Source: Lysobacter enzymogenes (GTDB lineage Bacteria > Pseudomonadota > Gammaproteobacteria > Xanthomonadales > Xanthomonadaceae). Taken from it: DNA of 64,000 nt. Both the position numbers and the translations under genes were made by a program. The notes beneath the pieces were generated by a model that had not been told where the DNA came from, searched no databases, and was given only the letters and a program-made list of their open reading frames with translations. Location: NCBI RefSeq assembly GCF_023617245.1, contig NZ_CP067396.1, positions 248,001 to 312,000 on the forward strand. The letters are read 5' to 3'. Shown one piece after another: positions 16,004 through 24,424 of the stretch; position 1 is the stretch's first letter; every line of letters starts with the position of its first letter.

Positions 16004-17263
16004 ATGACGGCCACCGACACCCATCGCGCCATCGACGCCGTCTGGCGCATCGAATCGGCCAAGCTGATCGCCGGACTCACCCGCATGGTCCGCGACGTCG
16101 GCCTGGCCGAGGAACTGGCCCAGGACGCGCTGGTGGTCGCGCTGGAGAAATGGCCCGAGACCGGCGTGCCCGACAACCCGGGCGCGTGGCTGATGCAGAC
16201 CGCCAAGAACCGCGCCATCGACCGGCTGCGGCGGCGCAAGCTGCTCGACCGCAAGCACGAGCAGATCGGCTACGAACTCGAATCCGACCAGGACGGCCAC
16301 GAAGAGAAATTCTTCGACAAGCTCGACGACGACATCGGCGACGACCTGCTGCGCCTGGTGTTCATCTCCTGCCATCCGGTGCTGTCGACCGAGGCGCGGG
16401 TCGCGTTGACCCTGCGCCTGCTCGGCGGCCTGACCACCGACGAGATCGCGCGTGCCTTCCTCGCCGCGGAGCCGACCATCGCCCAGCGCATCGTCCGTGC
16501 CAAGCGCACCCTGGCCGATGCGCAGGTGCCGTTCGAAGTGCCGCGCGGCGAGGAACTGGCGCAGCGCGTGTCCTCGGTGCTGGAAGTGATCTACCTGGTG
16601 TTCAACGAAGGCTATTCGGCCACCGCCGGCGACGACTGGATGCGGCCGAACCTGTGCGAGGACGCGCTGCGCCTGGGCCGGATCCTGGCCGGGCTGATAC
16701 CGAAGGAAGCCGAAGCGTTCGGCCTGGTCGCGCTGATGGAAATCCAGGCCTCGCGTTCGAAGGCGCGCACCGGCCCGGACGGCCAGCCGATCCTGTTGCT
16801 CGACCAGGACCGCTCGCGCTGGGACCGGCTGCAGATCCAGCGCGGCCTGGCCGCGCTGGAGCGCGCGGTGCAGCTCGGCGGTTCCGACGGGCCCTACGTG
16901 CTGCAGGCCGCCATCGCCGCCTGCCACGCGCGCGCGGCGACCGCGCAGGACACGCCGTGGGCGCGCATCGCCCAGCTGTACCAGCGCCTGGCCGCGCGCA
17001 CGCCGTCGCCGGTGGTGGAACTCAACCGCGCGGTCGCGGTGTCGATGGCGTTCGGTCCGCAAGCCGCGCTGCCGCTGGTGGACGCGCTGCTGCAGGAGCC
17101 GTCGATGAAGCAGTACCACCTGCTGCCGAGCGTGCGCGGCGACCTGTTGTTCAAGCTCGGCCGGCGCGAGGAAGCGCGCGGGGAGTTCGAGCGCGCCGCG
17201 GGCCTGACCCGCAACGCGCGCGAGCGCGATTTTTTGCTGGGCCGCGCGGCGGAGTGCGCGTGA
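16004..17263 (+). CDS. ECF42-type RNA polymerase sigma factor with long C-terminal extension
   Basis: 419 residues. The sigma part is short: region 2 at about 10-75 (VGLAEELAQDALVVALEKWP, MQTAKNRAIDRLRRR) and region 4 at about 115-170 (LTLRLLGGLTTDEIARAFLA, AQRIVRAKRTL). It is followed by a helical extension of about 245 residues, including FNEGYSATAGDDW and a TPR-like end, typical of the ECF42/DUF6596 group. The extension is thought to take the place of an anti-sigma factor, and none is encoded nearby. The likely target is the adjacent DGPF/VOC set. The ATG at 16004 is used; a GTG a few codons upstream is a possible alternative. Confidence 0.88.
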   Translation: MTATDTHRAIDAVWRIESAKLIAGLTRMVRDVGLAEELAQDALVVALEKWPETGVPDNPGAWLMQTAKNRAIDRLRRRKLLDRKHEQIGYELESDQDGHEEKFFDKLDDDIGDDLLRLVFISCHPVLSTEARVALTLRLLGGLTTDEIARAFLAAEPTIAQRIVRAKRTLADAQVPFEVPRGEELAQRVSSVLEVIYLVFNEGYSATAGDDWMRPNLCEDALRLGRILAGLIPKEAEAFGLVALMEIQASRSKARTGPDGQPILLLDQDRSRWDRLQIQRGLAALERAVQLGGSDGPYVLQAAIAACHARAATAQDTPWARIAQLYQRLAARTPSPVVELNRAVAVSMAFGPQAALPLVDALLQEPSMKQYHLLPSVRGDLLFKLGRREEARGEFERAAGLTRNARERDFLLGRAAECA

Positions 17264-17292
17264 CCTCCGGCGCTGCATCGCCTCGATAGCCC

Positions 17293-17380
17293 CTGTAGGA
17301 GCGGCGCGAGCCGCGACCGCGACACCGCGCTTGCGACGCGACCGGCTACCCCGCGGTCGCGACTTGCGTCGCTCCTACAG
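17293..17380. repeat. REP-like inverted repeat, CTGTAGGAGCGG type
   Basis: CTGTAGGAGCGGCGCGAGCC pairs with a right arm ending GCGTCGCTCCTACAG. It fills most of the gap between the convergent sigma factor and MgtC genes. Confidence 0.85.
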
Positions 17381-17406
17381 GAGGCATTCGCGATATCCGA
17401 AGCGGC

Positions 17407-18123
17407 TCAATCGCGCGTGCTCGACTCCCAGGTCGCATGCATCACCCCCGGCAGGCGCCGCAATCGTTCCACCACCGCATCCAGCTCGGCCGCGACCACC
17501 GCGGTGCTGACCAGGATCGCGACGATCTGCGTCGCGGTCTCGCCGTGTTCGTCCACATCGACGTCGCCGACCGGATAGTTCGCCGCCTCCAGGTGATCGA
17601 CCAGCCACTCGCGCGCCGCCGGCGCCGATTCCGGCGCCACGCTCAGCCGCACCTCGTAGGTCGCCTCCGACACGCGTTCGTCGATCGGCACGCGGTTGAT
17701 CGCGTTGACCAGCGGCCGCAGCAAGGTGTTGCCGGCGATCACGAACGCGGTCAGCAGCGCGCCCTCGGCGATCATGTCCGCGCCGGTGCAGGCGCCGACC
17801 GCGGCCGAGCACCACAGAGTCGCGGCGGTGTTGAGGCCGCGCACGTTCATGCCTTCCTTCATGATCACGCCGGCGCCGAGGAAGCCGATGCCGGAGACCA
17901 CGTAGGAGATCACCCGCACCGCTTCGACGCTGCCGGCCAGGCGCATGCCCAGATCGACGAACGCGGCCGCGCCGACCGCGACCAGCACGTTGGTGCGCAG
18001 GCCGGCGGTGCGTTGGCGGTACTGGCGTTCGGCGCCGATCAGGGTGCCCAGGACGAAGGCGGCGAGCAGGCTGGCGACGGTGTCGAGGAACGGCAGCAGT
18101 TGGAAGGTGTGCAGGAAGCGCAT
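17407..18123 (-). CDS. MgtC/SapB-family membrane protein
   Basis: 238 residues. The N-terminal 140 contain four to five membrane segments with the family signature LIGAERQYRQRTAGLRTNVL and ISYVVSGIGFLGAGVIMKEG, plus RGLNTAATLWCSAAVG. The C-terminal 95 form a soluble ACT-like domain (YEVRLSVAPESAPAAREWLV). MgtC proteins support survival in low magnesium and in host cells and affect the F1Fo ATP synthase, but they are not established Mg transporters. No magnesium riboswitch or leader peptide is visible upstream; a REP region lies there. The gene is followed by the convergent sigma factor. Confidence 0.9.
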   Translation of the reverse strand: MRFLHTFQLLPFLDTVASLLAAFVLGTLIGAERQYRQRTAGLRTNVLVAVGAAAFVDLGMRLAGSVEAVRVISYVVSGIGFLGAGVIMKEGMNVRGLNTAATLWCSAAVGACTGADMIAEGALLTAFVIAGNTLLRPLVNAINRVPIDERVSEATYEVRLSVAPESAPAAREWLVDHLEAANYPVGDVDVDEHGETATQIVAILVSTAVVAAELDAVVERLRRLPGVMHATWESSTRD

Positions 18124-18172
18124 GGCGGCTCCGGGGGAGAGGTGCTGGAAGATCGTCGTGTCTGAGCGGAAG

Positions 18173-18311
18173 GCATCGGGCCTGAAGGCCCTCCCACAAG
18201 AGCTGTGAAGGCCCTACCACAAGGACTCTGAAAGCTCTGCCGCCGAAGTTTGGCGGCGGCGGATGAAGGCTGTTGTGGGAGGGACTTCAGTCCCGACGCT
18301 TTTGTCGCAGG
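18173..18311. repeat. REP-like units, GTGGGAGGGCC type (three arms)
   Basis: An arm CATCGGGCCTGAAGGCCCTC (from 18174), a partial arm GAAGGCCCTACCAC (18206) and an opposite arm GTGGGAGGGACTTCAGTCCC (18274) occupy most of the gap between the MgtC gene and the ATPase gene, both on the minus strand. Confidence 0.75.
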
Positions 18312-18321
18312 TCGCCCGGAC

Positions 18322-19617
18322 TCAGCCCGGATTGTCCAGGCTGAACCGGTCCGCCGCCTCGTCGTAGGCGAAATACTCCGCATAGCGCGCCCACGAGGTG
18401 ACCGCGCGCACGGTCGCGGCGGCGTAGTCGGGCGACATGTGGTCTTCGAGCTCGTCGCGGAAGCGCCGCGCCGGCGCCTGGTGCGCGGCGCGCTCGTCCA
18501 GCACCCGGCGGATGTGCGCGGCCAGCGGCACGTGCGCGGCCAGCTGGCGCGCGAACAGGCGCTTGCGCGCATCGGTGTCGAGCGCGGCGAAGCGCGCGCC
18601 GGCCTCGCTCAGGCGCAGGTCGCCGTCGCCGAGTTCGGCCAGGCCGAGCAGCTGCAGGCTTTCGGCGATGGGAAACAGTTCGTCGACCTCCAACTGCAGT
18701 TGCGCCGCCAGCGCCGGCAGGTCGGCGTGGCCGCGGTACGGCGGCTCGGCCACCGCCTCGATCAGGCCGGCGATCAGATTGCTCGACACCGGCGGCAGCT
18801 CCATCGCCAACCCGCCGCGCGCGTTCGCGCCCGGATGCGCCGAGCCGGTCATGCGCTCGTAGATCGCATCGACCAAGCCGCGGAAGGCCGGGTCGAAGCG
18901 ATCGCGCGGCTGCGCCAACGACACCTGGATCTCGTCGACCACCCGGCCCGGATGCGAGCCGAAGATCAGGATGCGGTCGCACATCAGCACCGCCTCCTCG
19001 ATGTTGTGGGTGACCATCAGGATCGCCTCGATCGGCATGCGCCGTTCGGCCCACAGGTCGAGCAGGTCGCCGCGCAAGGTCTGCGCGGTGAGCACGTCGA
19101 GCGCGGAGAACGGCTCGTCCATCAGCAACACCTTGGGCTCGACCACCAGCGCGCGGGCCAGGCCGACGCGCTGGCGCATGCCGCCGGACAGTTCCTTCGG
19201 GTACGCGCTCTCGTAGCCGTCCAGGCCGATCAGGTCGATCGCCGCGAGCGCGCGCGGGCGCCGCTGCGCCGGCGCCACGCCGCGCGCTTCCAGGCCCAGC
19301 TCGACGTTCTGCAGCACGGTCAGCCACGGGAACAGGGCGAAGCTCTGGAACACCATCGCGATGTCGGCCGGCGCGCGGCTCAACGGCGTGCCCAGGAACT
19401 CGACCTCGCCGGCGCTGGGCCGGATCAGTCCGGCGATGGCGCGCAGCAGGGTGGACTTGCCCGAGCCGGAACGGCCGAGCAGGCCGACGATCTCGCCGGC
19501 GCGCAGTTGCAGGTCGACGTGGTCGAGCACGCGCAGCGGTTCGCTGCCGGCCTTGGGGTAATGCTGGCTGAGGCCGCGCACGTCGATCAGCGGGCGGATG
19601 CAGGTGTGCAGGGTCAT
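18322..19617 (-). CDS. ABC transporter ATPase, nitrate/sulfonate/taurine type with AAA-associated C-terminal domain
   Basis: 431 residues. The first 240 form an ABC ATPase with Walker A GRSGSGKS (48-55), Q-loop MVFQSFALFPWLTVLQN, signature LSGGMRQR, Walker B VLLMDEPF and the H-loop VTHN, closest to the SsuB/TauB/NrtD group. Residues of about 285-431 form an extra domain of the AAA-associated type found on ATPases that pair with two-domain permeases. The gene starts 39 bp after the permease gene ends on the same strand. No substrate-binding protein is encoded nearby, so the substrate is unknown. Confidence 0.9.
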   Translation of the reverse strand: MTLHTCIRPLIDVRGLSQHYPKAGSEPLRVLDHVDLQLRAGEIVGLLGRSGSGKSTLLRAIAGLIRPSAGEVEFLGTPLSRAPADIAMVFQSFALFPWLTVLQNVELGLEARGVAPAQRRPRALAAIDLIGLDGYESAYPKELSGGMRQRVGLARALVVEPKVLLMDEPFSALDVLTAQTLRGDLLDLWAERRMPIEAILMVTHNIEEAVLMCDRILIFGSHPGRVVDEIQVSLAQPRDRFDPAFRGLVDAIYERMTGSAHPGANARGGLAMELPPVSSNLIAGLIEAVAEPPYRGHADLPALAAQLQLEVDELFPIAESLQLLGLAELGDGDLRLSEAGARFAALDTDARKRLFARQLAAHVPLAAHIRRVLDERAAHQAPARRFRDELEDHMSPDYAAATVRAVTSWARYAEYFAYDEAADRFSLDNPG

Positions 19618-19656
19618 GGCGAAACTCCTCGAATTCGATGGACGGACGGCGCGCGC

Positions 19657-21396
19657 TCAATCCAGGCGCAGGCGGCGTTCGGCGTAGGCGTACAGCGGGC
19701 GCCACAGGGCGCGGTTGAAGGCGGTCACGAACAGCGACATCACCGCCACGCCCAGGACGATGCGCGGGAAGTCGCCGGCCGCGGTGGCGCGGGCGATGTA
19801 GGAACCCAGGCCGTAGGCCTCGACCTTGCGATCGCCCCAGGTCACCAGTTCGGCGACGATGCTGGCGTTCCACGAACCGCCCGAGGCGGTCAGCGCGCCG
19901 GTGACGTAGTAGGGGAACACCGCCGGCCCGATCGCGCGCCGCCACCACGTCCACGAACGCAGCCGGTGCACGCTGGCCGCCTCGCGCAGGTCGGTCGGCA
20001 CCGCGCTGGCGCCGGCGATGACGTTGAACAGGATGTACCACTGGGTGCCCAGCACCATCAGCGGCGACAGCCACACGTCCGGGTTCGCGCCGGTGGCGAG
20101 GATCGCGATCACCGCCGCCGGGAACAGCACGTTGGCCGGAAACGCGGCGAGCAACTGCGCCACCGGCTGCGCGCGCTGGGCCCAGCGCGGACGCAGGCCG
20201 ATCCACACCCCGACCGGCACCCAGATCGCGCTGGCGATGGCGATCAGCACGACCACCCGCAGCAGCGTCGCCAAGCCGCCGCCGAACGCGGCGCGCAGGT
20301 CGTCCGCTTGCAGGTGCTGGCGGCCGTAGTCGAGCGCGAGCCACGCGCCGGCCGCGGCGGCGAGCAGCAACGCGGCCAGCCACAGGCGGTCGGGCCACGG
20401 CGACGCCGGCGCGGCTTCGCCGGCCGCAGCGACCGGCGCGCGCGGCCGCAAGCGCAGGCACAGCGCGCGCTGCCACAGCCACGCCAGCGGCCGCAGCGCG
20501 CGCTTGCCGGCGCGGGTGCGGCGGATCAGCTCGTACATCCACGAGCGCGGCCGCTGCTGGCTGGCGGTCTGCTCGCTGCGGAACTTGTCGGCCCAGGCCA
20601 CCACCGGCCGGAACACCAGTTGATCGCACAGCGCGATCACCATCGCCATCGCCGCCACCGCCCAGCCGACCGCGGCGAAGTCCTCGCGCGCGATCGCCAG
20701 CGCCAGGTACGAGCCGACGCCCGGCAGCGCGATGGTGGTATGGCCGACGCTGATCGCCTCGGAGGCGACGATGAAGAACCAGCCTCCGGACATCGACATC
20801 ATCGCGTTCCACACCAGACCCGGCATCGCGAACGGCGCTTCCAGCCGCCAGAACCGTTGCCACGCGCTCAGGCCGAAGCCGCGCGCGACTTCGTCCAGAT
20901 CGCGCGGCAAGGTGCGCAGCGATTGGTAGAACGAAAACGCCATGTTCCAGGCCTGGCTGGTGAAGATCGCGAACACCGCCGCGCATTCGGCGCCGAGCTG
21001 GCGGCCCGGGAACAGGCCGAGGAACGCGGCCACGGTAAAGCTCAGAAAGCCCAGCACCGGTACCGACTGCAGGATGTCGAGCGCCGGCACGATCAGGCGT
21101 TCGGCGCGCCGGCTCTTGGCCGCCCAGGTGGCGACGGTGAAGGTGAACAGCAATGAGGCCAGCATCGCCGCGAACATGCGCAGCGTGGTGCGCAACGCGT
21201 AGTCGGGCAGGCGCGCCGGATCGAGCGAGACCGGCGCGGCGTCGAGCGCCGCCAACGGCGCGCGGGTTTCCATCGCCGCGTGCGCCAGCGCCACCGCGGC
21301 GGCGATCAGCAGGGCGAAGGCGATCAGGTCATAGGCGTTGGGCCACCAGCGCGCGCGCAGCGGCGCCGGCGGAAATTGCAGGAAGGGACGGAACAT
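19657..21396 (-). CDS. ABC transporter permease, two fused permease domains
   Basis: 579 residues from the ATG at 21396. It has two copies of the binding-protein-dependent permease domain: residues of about 70-270 (with the EAA loop DLDEVARGFGLSAWQRFWRL) and about 375-570 (with DLREAASVHRLRSWTWWRRA), joined by a basic linker. Each copy has about six membrane segments, so one chain supplies both halves of the inner-membrane channel. The partner is the ATPase directly downstream. The start overlaps the end of the upstream small ORF by 68 bp. A longer start at 21444 exists but looks less likely. Confidence 0.9.
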   Translation of the reverse strand: MFRPFLQFPPAPLRARWWPNAYDLIAFALLIAAAVALAHAAMETRAPLAALDAAPVSLDPARLPDYALRTTLRMFAAMLASLLFTFTVATWAAKSRRAERLIVPALDILQSVPVLGFLSFTVAAFLGLFPGRQLGAECAAVFAIFTSQAWNMAFSFYQSLRTLPRDLDEVARGFGLSAWQRFWRLEAPFAMPGLVWNAMMSMSGGWFFIVASEAISVGHTTIALPGVGSYLALAIAREDFAAVGWAVAAMAMVIALCDQLVFRPVVAWADKFRSEQTASQQRPRSWMYELIRRTRAGKRALRPLAWLWQRALCLRLRPRAPVAAAGEAAPASPWPDRLWLAALLLAAAAGAWLALDYGRQHLQADDLRAAFGGGLATLLRVVVLIAIASAIWVPVGVWIGLRPRWAQRAQPVAQLLAAFPANVLFPAAVIAILATGANPDVWLSPLMVLGTQWYILFNVIAGASAVPTDLREAASVHRLRSWTWWRRAIGPAVFPYYVTGALTASGGSWNASIVAELVTWGDRKVEAYGLGSYIARATAAGDFPRIVLGVAVMSLFVTAFNRALWRPLYAYAERRLRLD

Positions 21397-21730
21397 CGGG
21401 ACAGGCCTCGGAACGGCGGAGCGGATGCGCATCGCGGTGCGCACGGCGGTCGGAGCGGCGATCGCTGGGATCGCGGCGGTCGCGGCGATCCATGCGTTCT
21501 CGTCCCGGCGGTTCCTCGGCTGCGCCGGCGCGGGTCCAGCGGCATTCCAGGCGCCCGCTCTGCGGCGAACGCCACCACGTCGCGACCAGCGCGCCGCGCG
21601 CGTCGGCGGCGTCGCGTTCGCGCAACCGCGCGCAGGCCAGGCGCAGCAGCGGCGCGATGGCGCGGTACGGCGCCTTGCCCGGACGCGGACGCGGGCGCAG
21701 GCGGTTGGCGGGGAAGTGCAGCAAGGTCAT
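21329..21730 (-). CDS. Small hypothetical protein upstream of the ABC permease
   Basis: 133 residues. The start has an excellent ribosome site (AAGGAG, 6 bp before the ATG), the main reason to accept the gene. The first 68 residues have mixed composition (LLHFPANRLRPRPRPGKAPY, then PLLRLACARLRERDAADARG). The rest is Arg/Asp/Ala-rich and overlaps the permease start, so part of it may be a chance extension, or the true stop may reflect a frameshift. It could serve translational coupling to the permease. No family is recognised. Confidence 0.45.
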   Translation of the reverse strand: MTLLHFPANRLRPRPRPGKAPYRAIAPLLRLACARLRERDAADARGALVATWWRSPQSGRLECRWTRAGAAEEPPGRERMDRRDRRDPSDRRSDRRAHRDAHPLRRSEACPDVPSLPAISAGAAARALVAQRL

Positions 21731-21776
21731 GGTGTGCTCCTTGCGGTCGCGGGGACCGTGCGTGAGCGCGCGGCGT

Positions 21777-22439
21777 TCAACGCAGCGCGAGGTTGAAGCC
21801 CAGGGTCAGCCAGGGGCCGCGCGGGTCGCGCGCGCGGTCGCCGAGCAACAGGTCGAGGCTGGCGTCGGCGCCGAACGCGCGGCGCAGGCCGAGCTGGCCG
21901 CCGAGGTCGCCGTGCGGATCGGCGTAGAGCTCGGCCAACGCGGTCCAGTCCGCGGCCAGCGCCTGCTCCAGGCCGACGCCGCCGGTGAGGCGCGCGCGGC
22001 CGCGGCGCGGCTGGTTCCAGCCGAGGTTGAAATGCCACAGGCGCGGGCCGTTCGGATCGGGGCCCAAGGTCAGCGGCAGGTTGAAGTTCCAGCCGTCGTA
22101 GCGGGCGCCGTTCCAGTTGGCGCCGAGCGACGCGGCCAGGGCCCAGCCGTGCGCCGAGGCGTGCAGCGTGCGCTTGGCGCTCAGGGCCTGCGCGGCCGGC
22201 GCGTGCGGCGCGGCGTAGTCGCTATGGCTCAGGCCGAATTCGGTGCCGGCCAGGTTGCAGGCCGGGGCGAGGGTCAGTTCGCGCGCCGGCGCCGCGGTGC
22301 GCAGCCAGCTTTCGAGCTGGCAACGGCCGCGTTCGACGGTGGCGGCGTCGTCGACGTAGAGACTGGCGCCGGCGCGCGCGGCGCCGACGTGCAGCGACAG
22401 CGCCGCGAACAGGCAAAACAGGGCGAAACGGAAGGGCAT
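21777..22439 (-). CDS. Exported, outer-membrane-like protein of the ABC transporter locus
   Basis: 220 residues with a signal peptide (FRFALFCLFAALSLHVGAARA, shortened; cleavage near residue 23). The mature part alternates aromatic and small residues in strand-like blocks (RYDGWNFNLPLTLGP, LWHFNLGWNQPRRG, AELYADPHGDLGGQLGLR) and ends in TLGFNLALR, resembling an outer-membrane barrel. It is the first gene of the minus-strand set leading into the small ORF, permease and ATPase, so it may act as the outer-membrane or periplasmic partner of that transporter. The role is inferred from position only. Confidence 0.7.
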   Translation of the reverse strand: MPFRFALFCLFAALSLHVGAARAGASLYVDDAATVERGRCQLESWLRTAAPARELTLAPACNLAGTEFGLSHSDYAAPHAPAAQALSAKRTLHASAHGWALAASLGANWNGARYDGWNFNLPLTLGPDPNGPRLWHFNLGWNQPRRGRARLTGGVGLEQALAADWTALAELYADPHGDLGGQLGLRRAFGADASLDLLLGDRARDPRGPWLTLGFNLALR

Positions 22440-23154
22440 CGGCGCGCTCCGGACGAACGGAAACGCCAGCGGCCACCCGGAAGCGGTCTGGGTTTTGACT
22501 GCAGTGCGATGGGAAAGCGAGCGCGCGCCCGCACCGCGCGGAGCGGGCGGAGCATCGGTGATGGGTTACGTGCGACTCGGCTTCGTTCTGCGCGAACGGA
22601 GCCGACCTGGGACATCCCAGACCTGGAGCGATCCGTCAGCGCGAGCGCTGCAGCGAAGGTCTAGATCGACTGTCCAAGGGGGCCTCTGGAGGGCGGAAGG
22701 GGGTCGTGCGGGGCGCATGATCCTCGCCGATCGCGGCCGGGTCAACCCCGTTGCGCAGCGGCGACGGCGATTCGCCACAACCGGTTCAGTCGCGGCTGTT
22801 ACAAGGTTGCAGGGCCGCGCCGCCGGTTGCCGCGCCGATCTGCGTCGGCGGCGTGCCGGTTCGGCCGACGCCGCCGTGCGCGCGCTTGCGCGGCCATGGA
22901 TTCGATGTGGTGCGGCCGGCGTCGTCGTCGATGTCCGAGGCCCGCGCTTCGCTCGTGATCGGGGCGGTTGCGACCGGCGTTCGCGCATCGCGACGTCGGC
23001 CCGCCTCGGATCGTTGCGGGCCGCCGCCGCAACGTTGCGCTGCTGGAATTCACACGCGACGAAACCGTCGGAAGCGGCGTTTTTATCGAATCGTTTACGC
23101 AAGCGCAGCGCGGCTTCGTCCACGATCCGCGGCAAGCGACGACAGGATGCGGAC
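22440..23154. other. 715-bp gene-free divergent region
   Basis: It lies between the barrel-like gene (minus) and the Gly-rich gene (plus). It contains a strong hairpin (CGGCGGCGT at 22846-22854 with ACGCCGCCG at 22868-22876). It also has a hairpin CGACG-AAAC-CGTCG (about 23057-23070) followed 9 bp later by TTTTT, which could end a short untranslated RNA. I see no convincing protein gene. Confidence 0.4.
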
Positions 23155-23571
23155 ATGGACGCGGTGGCATGGACAGGACTGGCGATGCTGCTGGCGGCCA
23201 ACGCGCTCGCCACGCGCAAGGCGTGGCGCTGCAGGCGGCTGAGGCCGGGCGTGCGCGGCGCGCTGATCGCAGGCGTGTGGCTGTTGCCGGTGTTCGGCGC
23301 GGTCTGGGCGTTGTTGGCGACCGAGCTGCCGGCGGTGCCGGCGCGGATGCGGGTGCGGATCGTCGCCGGCTCGCACGGCGCGCGCCGCGGACCCGCGGGC
23401 GAGGGCGCTGCGTTCTGGGCGCACGTCGGCGCGACGGTCGATAGCGGCGGCAGCGGTGGTTCGTATTGCGGCAGCGATTCCAGCGGCGGCTGCCATGGCG
23501 GCGGCGATGGCGGCAGCGGTGGCGATTGCGGCGGTGGTGGTGGCGATGGCGGAGGCGGCGGTTGCCATTGA
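23155..23571 (+). CDS. Small membrane-anchored protein with Gly/Ser/Cys/His-rich tail
   Basis: 138 residues after AGGA. The N-terminal half has two hydrophobic segments (WTGLAMLLAANALA and ALIAGVWLLPVFGAVWALLA) separated by a basic loop, like the PLDc_N-type two-helix anchors. The last 50 residues are almost only Gly, Ser, Cys, His and Asp in repeats such as GGSYCGSDSSGGCHGGGDGG, with six cysteines and two histidines, and end GGGGCH. Such tails may bind metal or pack as disulphide-linked low-complexity regions. The function is unknown. It converges on the TetR gene. Confidence 0.65.
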   Translation: MDAVAWTGLAMLLAANALATRKAWRCRRLRPGVRGALIAGVWLLPVFGAVWALLATELPAVPARMRVRIVAGSHGARRGPAGEGAAFWAHVGATVDSGGSGGSYCGSDSSGGCHGGGDGGSGGDCGGGGGDGGGGGCH

Positions 23572-23586
23572 ATCGCCGCTAGCCCG

Positions 23587-23673
23587 TTGTAGGCGCTGCG
23601 CAAGTCGCGGCCGCGAAACCGCAATTACGCCGCAAGCGCGATCTCGCGGTCGCGGCTTGCGCAACTTCTACAG
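23587..23673. repeat. REP-like inverted repeat, CTGTAGGAGCGG type (diverged)
   Basis: The left arm TTGTAGGCGCTGCGCAAGTC and the right arm ending CTTGCGCAACTTCTACAG are diverged members of the family. It lies between convergent genes. Confidence 0.75.
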
Positions 23674-23699
23674 TCGGATACGCGCTTGCGTCCGCGCGC

Positions 23700-24287
23700 T
23701 CAGGCGCGCGCCAGCGTCGCCTCGATCAAGCTCGCCATCGTCGCCGCCGCATCGGCTTCGTCGATGCGGCCATGGGTCATCTCGCGCGACAGCGCCTCGC
23801 CGGCGCCGACGATGGCGACACAGCGCCGCTGCAGTTCGGCGTCGTCGACTTTCGCGTACGGCGCGAGCAGGCCGCGATAGAACTCGACGTAGGCCGCGGT
23901 GAGTTCGCTCTGCACCCGCTCCATTTCCTCGTCGCCCTTGAGCGCGGCGAAGATCGCGTGGCATTCCGGACCGGCGGTGCGGAAGCAGCTCATGTAGCTG
24001 GCGCCCATCAGCCGCGCCACGTCGCCCAGGCGCTTGGGCGTGCGCGCGAAGTCCTGCGCCGCGGTCGCGGCCTGGCGTTCGTCGATGCGCCGGTACAGCG
24101 CGATCAGCAGGCCCGAGCGAGTGCCGAAGTGTTCGTAGGCGATCGGCTTGCTGACCCCGGCGCGCTCGGCCAGCGCGCCCAGGCTCAGCGCATCGGTGCC
24201 TTGCTCGCGCACCATCGCCATCGCCGTTTCCAGCAGCTGTTCGCGCCGGTCGGCCTTGGACATGCGTTTGGCGGGAGCGGTGGTCAT
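23700..24287 (-). CDS. TetR-family transcriptional repressor
   Basis: 195 residues. The N-terminal helix-turn-helix is clear: REQLLETAMAMVREQGTDAL, then SLGALAERAGVSKPIAYEHF and GTRSGLLIALYRRI. The C-terminal ligand-binding part is helical and contains several cysteines (SCFRTAGPECHAIFA). It is divergent from a saccharopine-dehydrogenase-like oxidoreductase 137 bp away, and a 25-bp palindrome lies between, so it probably represses that gene and itself. The inducer is unknown. Confidence 0.92.
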   Translation of the reverse strand: MTTAPAKRMSKADRREQLLETAMAMVREQGTDALSLGALAERAGVSKPIAYEHFGTRSGLLIALYRRIDERQAATAAQDFARTPKRLGDVARLMGASYMSCFRTAGPECHAIFAALKGDEEMERVQSELTAAYVEFYRGLLAPYAKVDDAELQRRCVAIVGAGEALSREMTHGRIDEADAAATMASLIEATLARA

Positions 24288-24316
24288 CGGTCGGCCTGTG
24301 CGGAGAAAGAACGCGC

Positions 24317-24367
24317 TTGACAGCGGCGCGAGGATTGTATCCTACTGTAGGTAACTTACCAATCGTA
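24317..24367 (+). promoter_or_regulatory. Promoter and TetR-type palindrome of the divergent pair
   Basis: TTGACA (24317-24322) and TATCCT (24338-24343) could be -35 and -10 elements for the oxidoreductase gene, with a short 15-bp spacer. Directly overlapping is GGTAA-C-TTACC (24350-24360), a perfect inverted repeat with partial symmetry extending to 24343-24367 (TAC..T...GGTAACTTACC...A..GTA). Position and form suit a TetR operator. Confidence 0.65.
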
Positions 24368-24424
24368 GCTTGTGCCGGCGCCATCGGGGCGCGGCGCCGG
24401 CGCGATGCCTATCGGATCGCGATC

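Noticed and set aside
16004..17263. An anti-sigma factor gene expected beside the ECF sigma factor
   Set aside because: None is present; ECF42-type factors carry their own C-terminal extension and normally lack one.
18250..21156. A 968-codon plus-strand frame opposite the ABC transporter genes
   Set aside because: Arg/Gln/Ala-rich shadow; the minus strand has clear Walker, signature and permease motifs.
22846..22876. Strong hairpin considered as an intrinsic terminator
   Set aside because: It has no T-tract and lies in a divergent region where no transcript should end; left as an unexplained hairpin.
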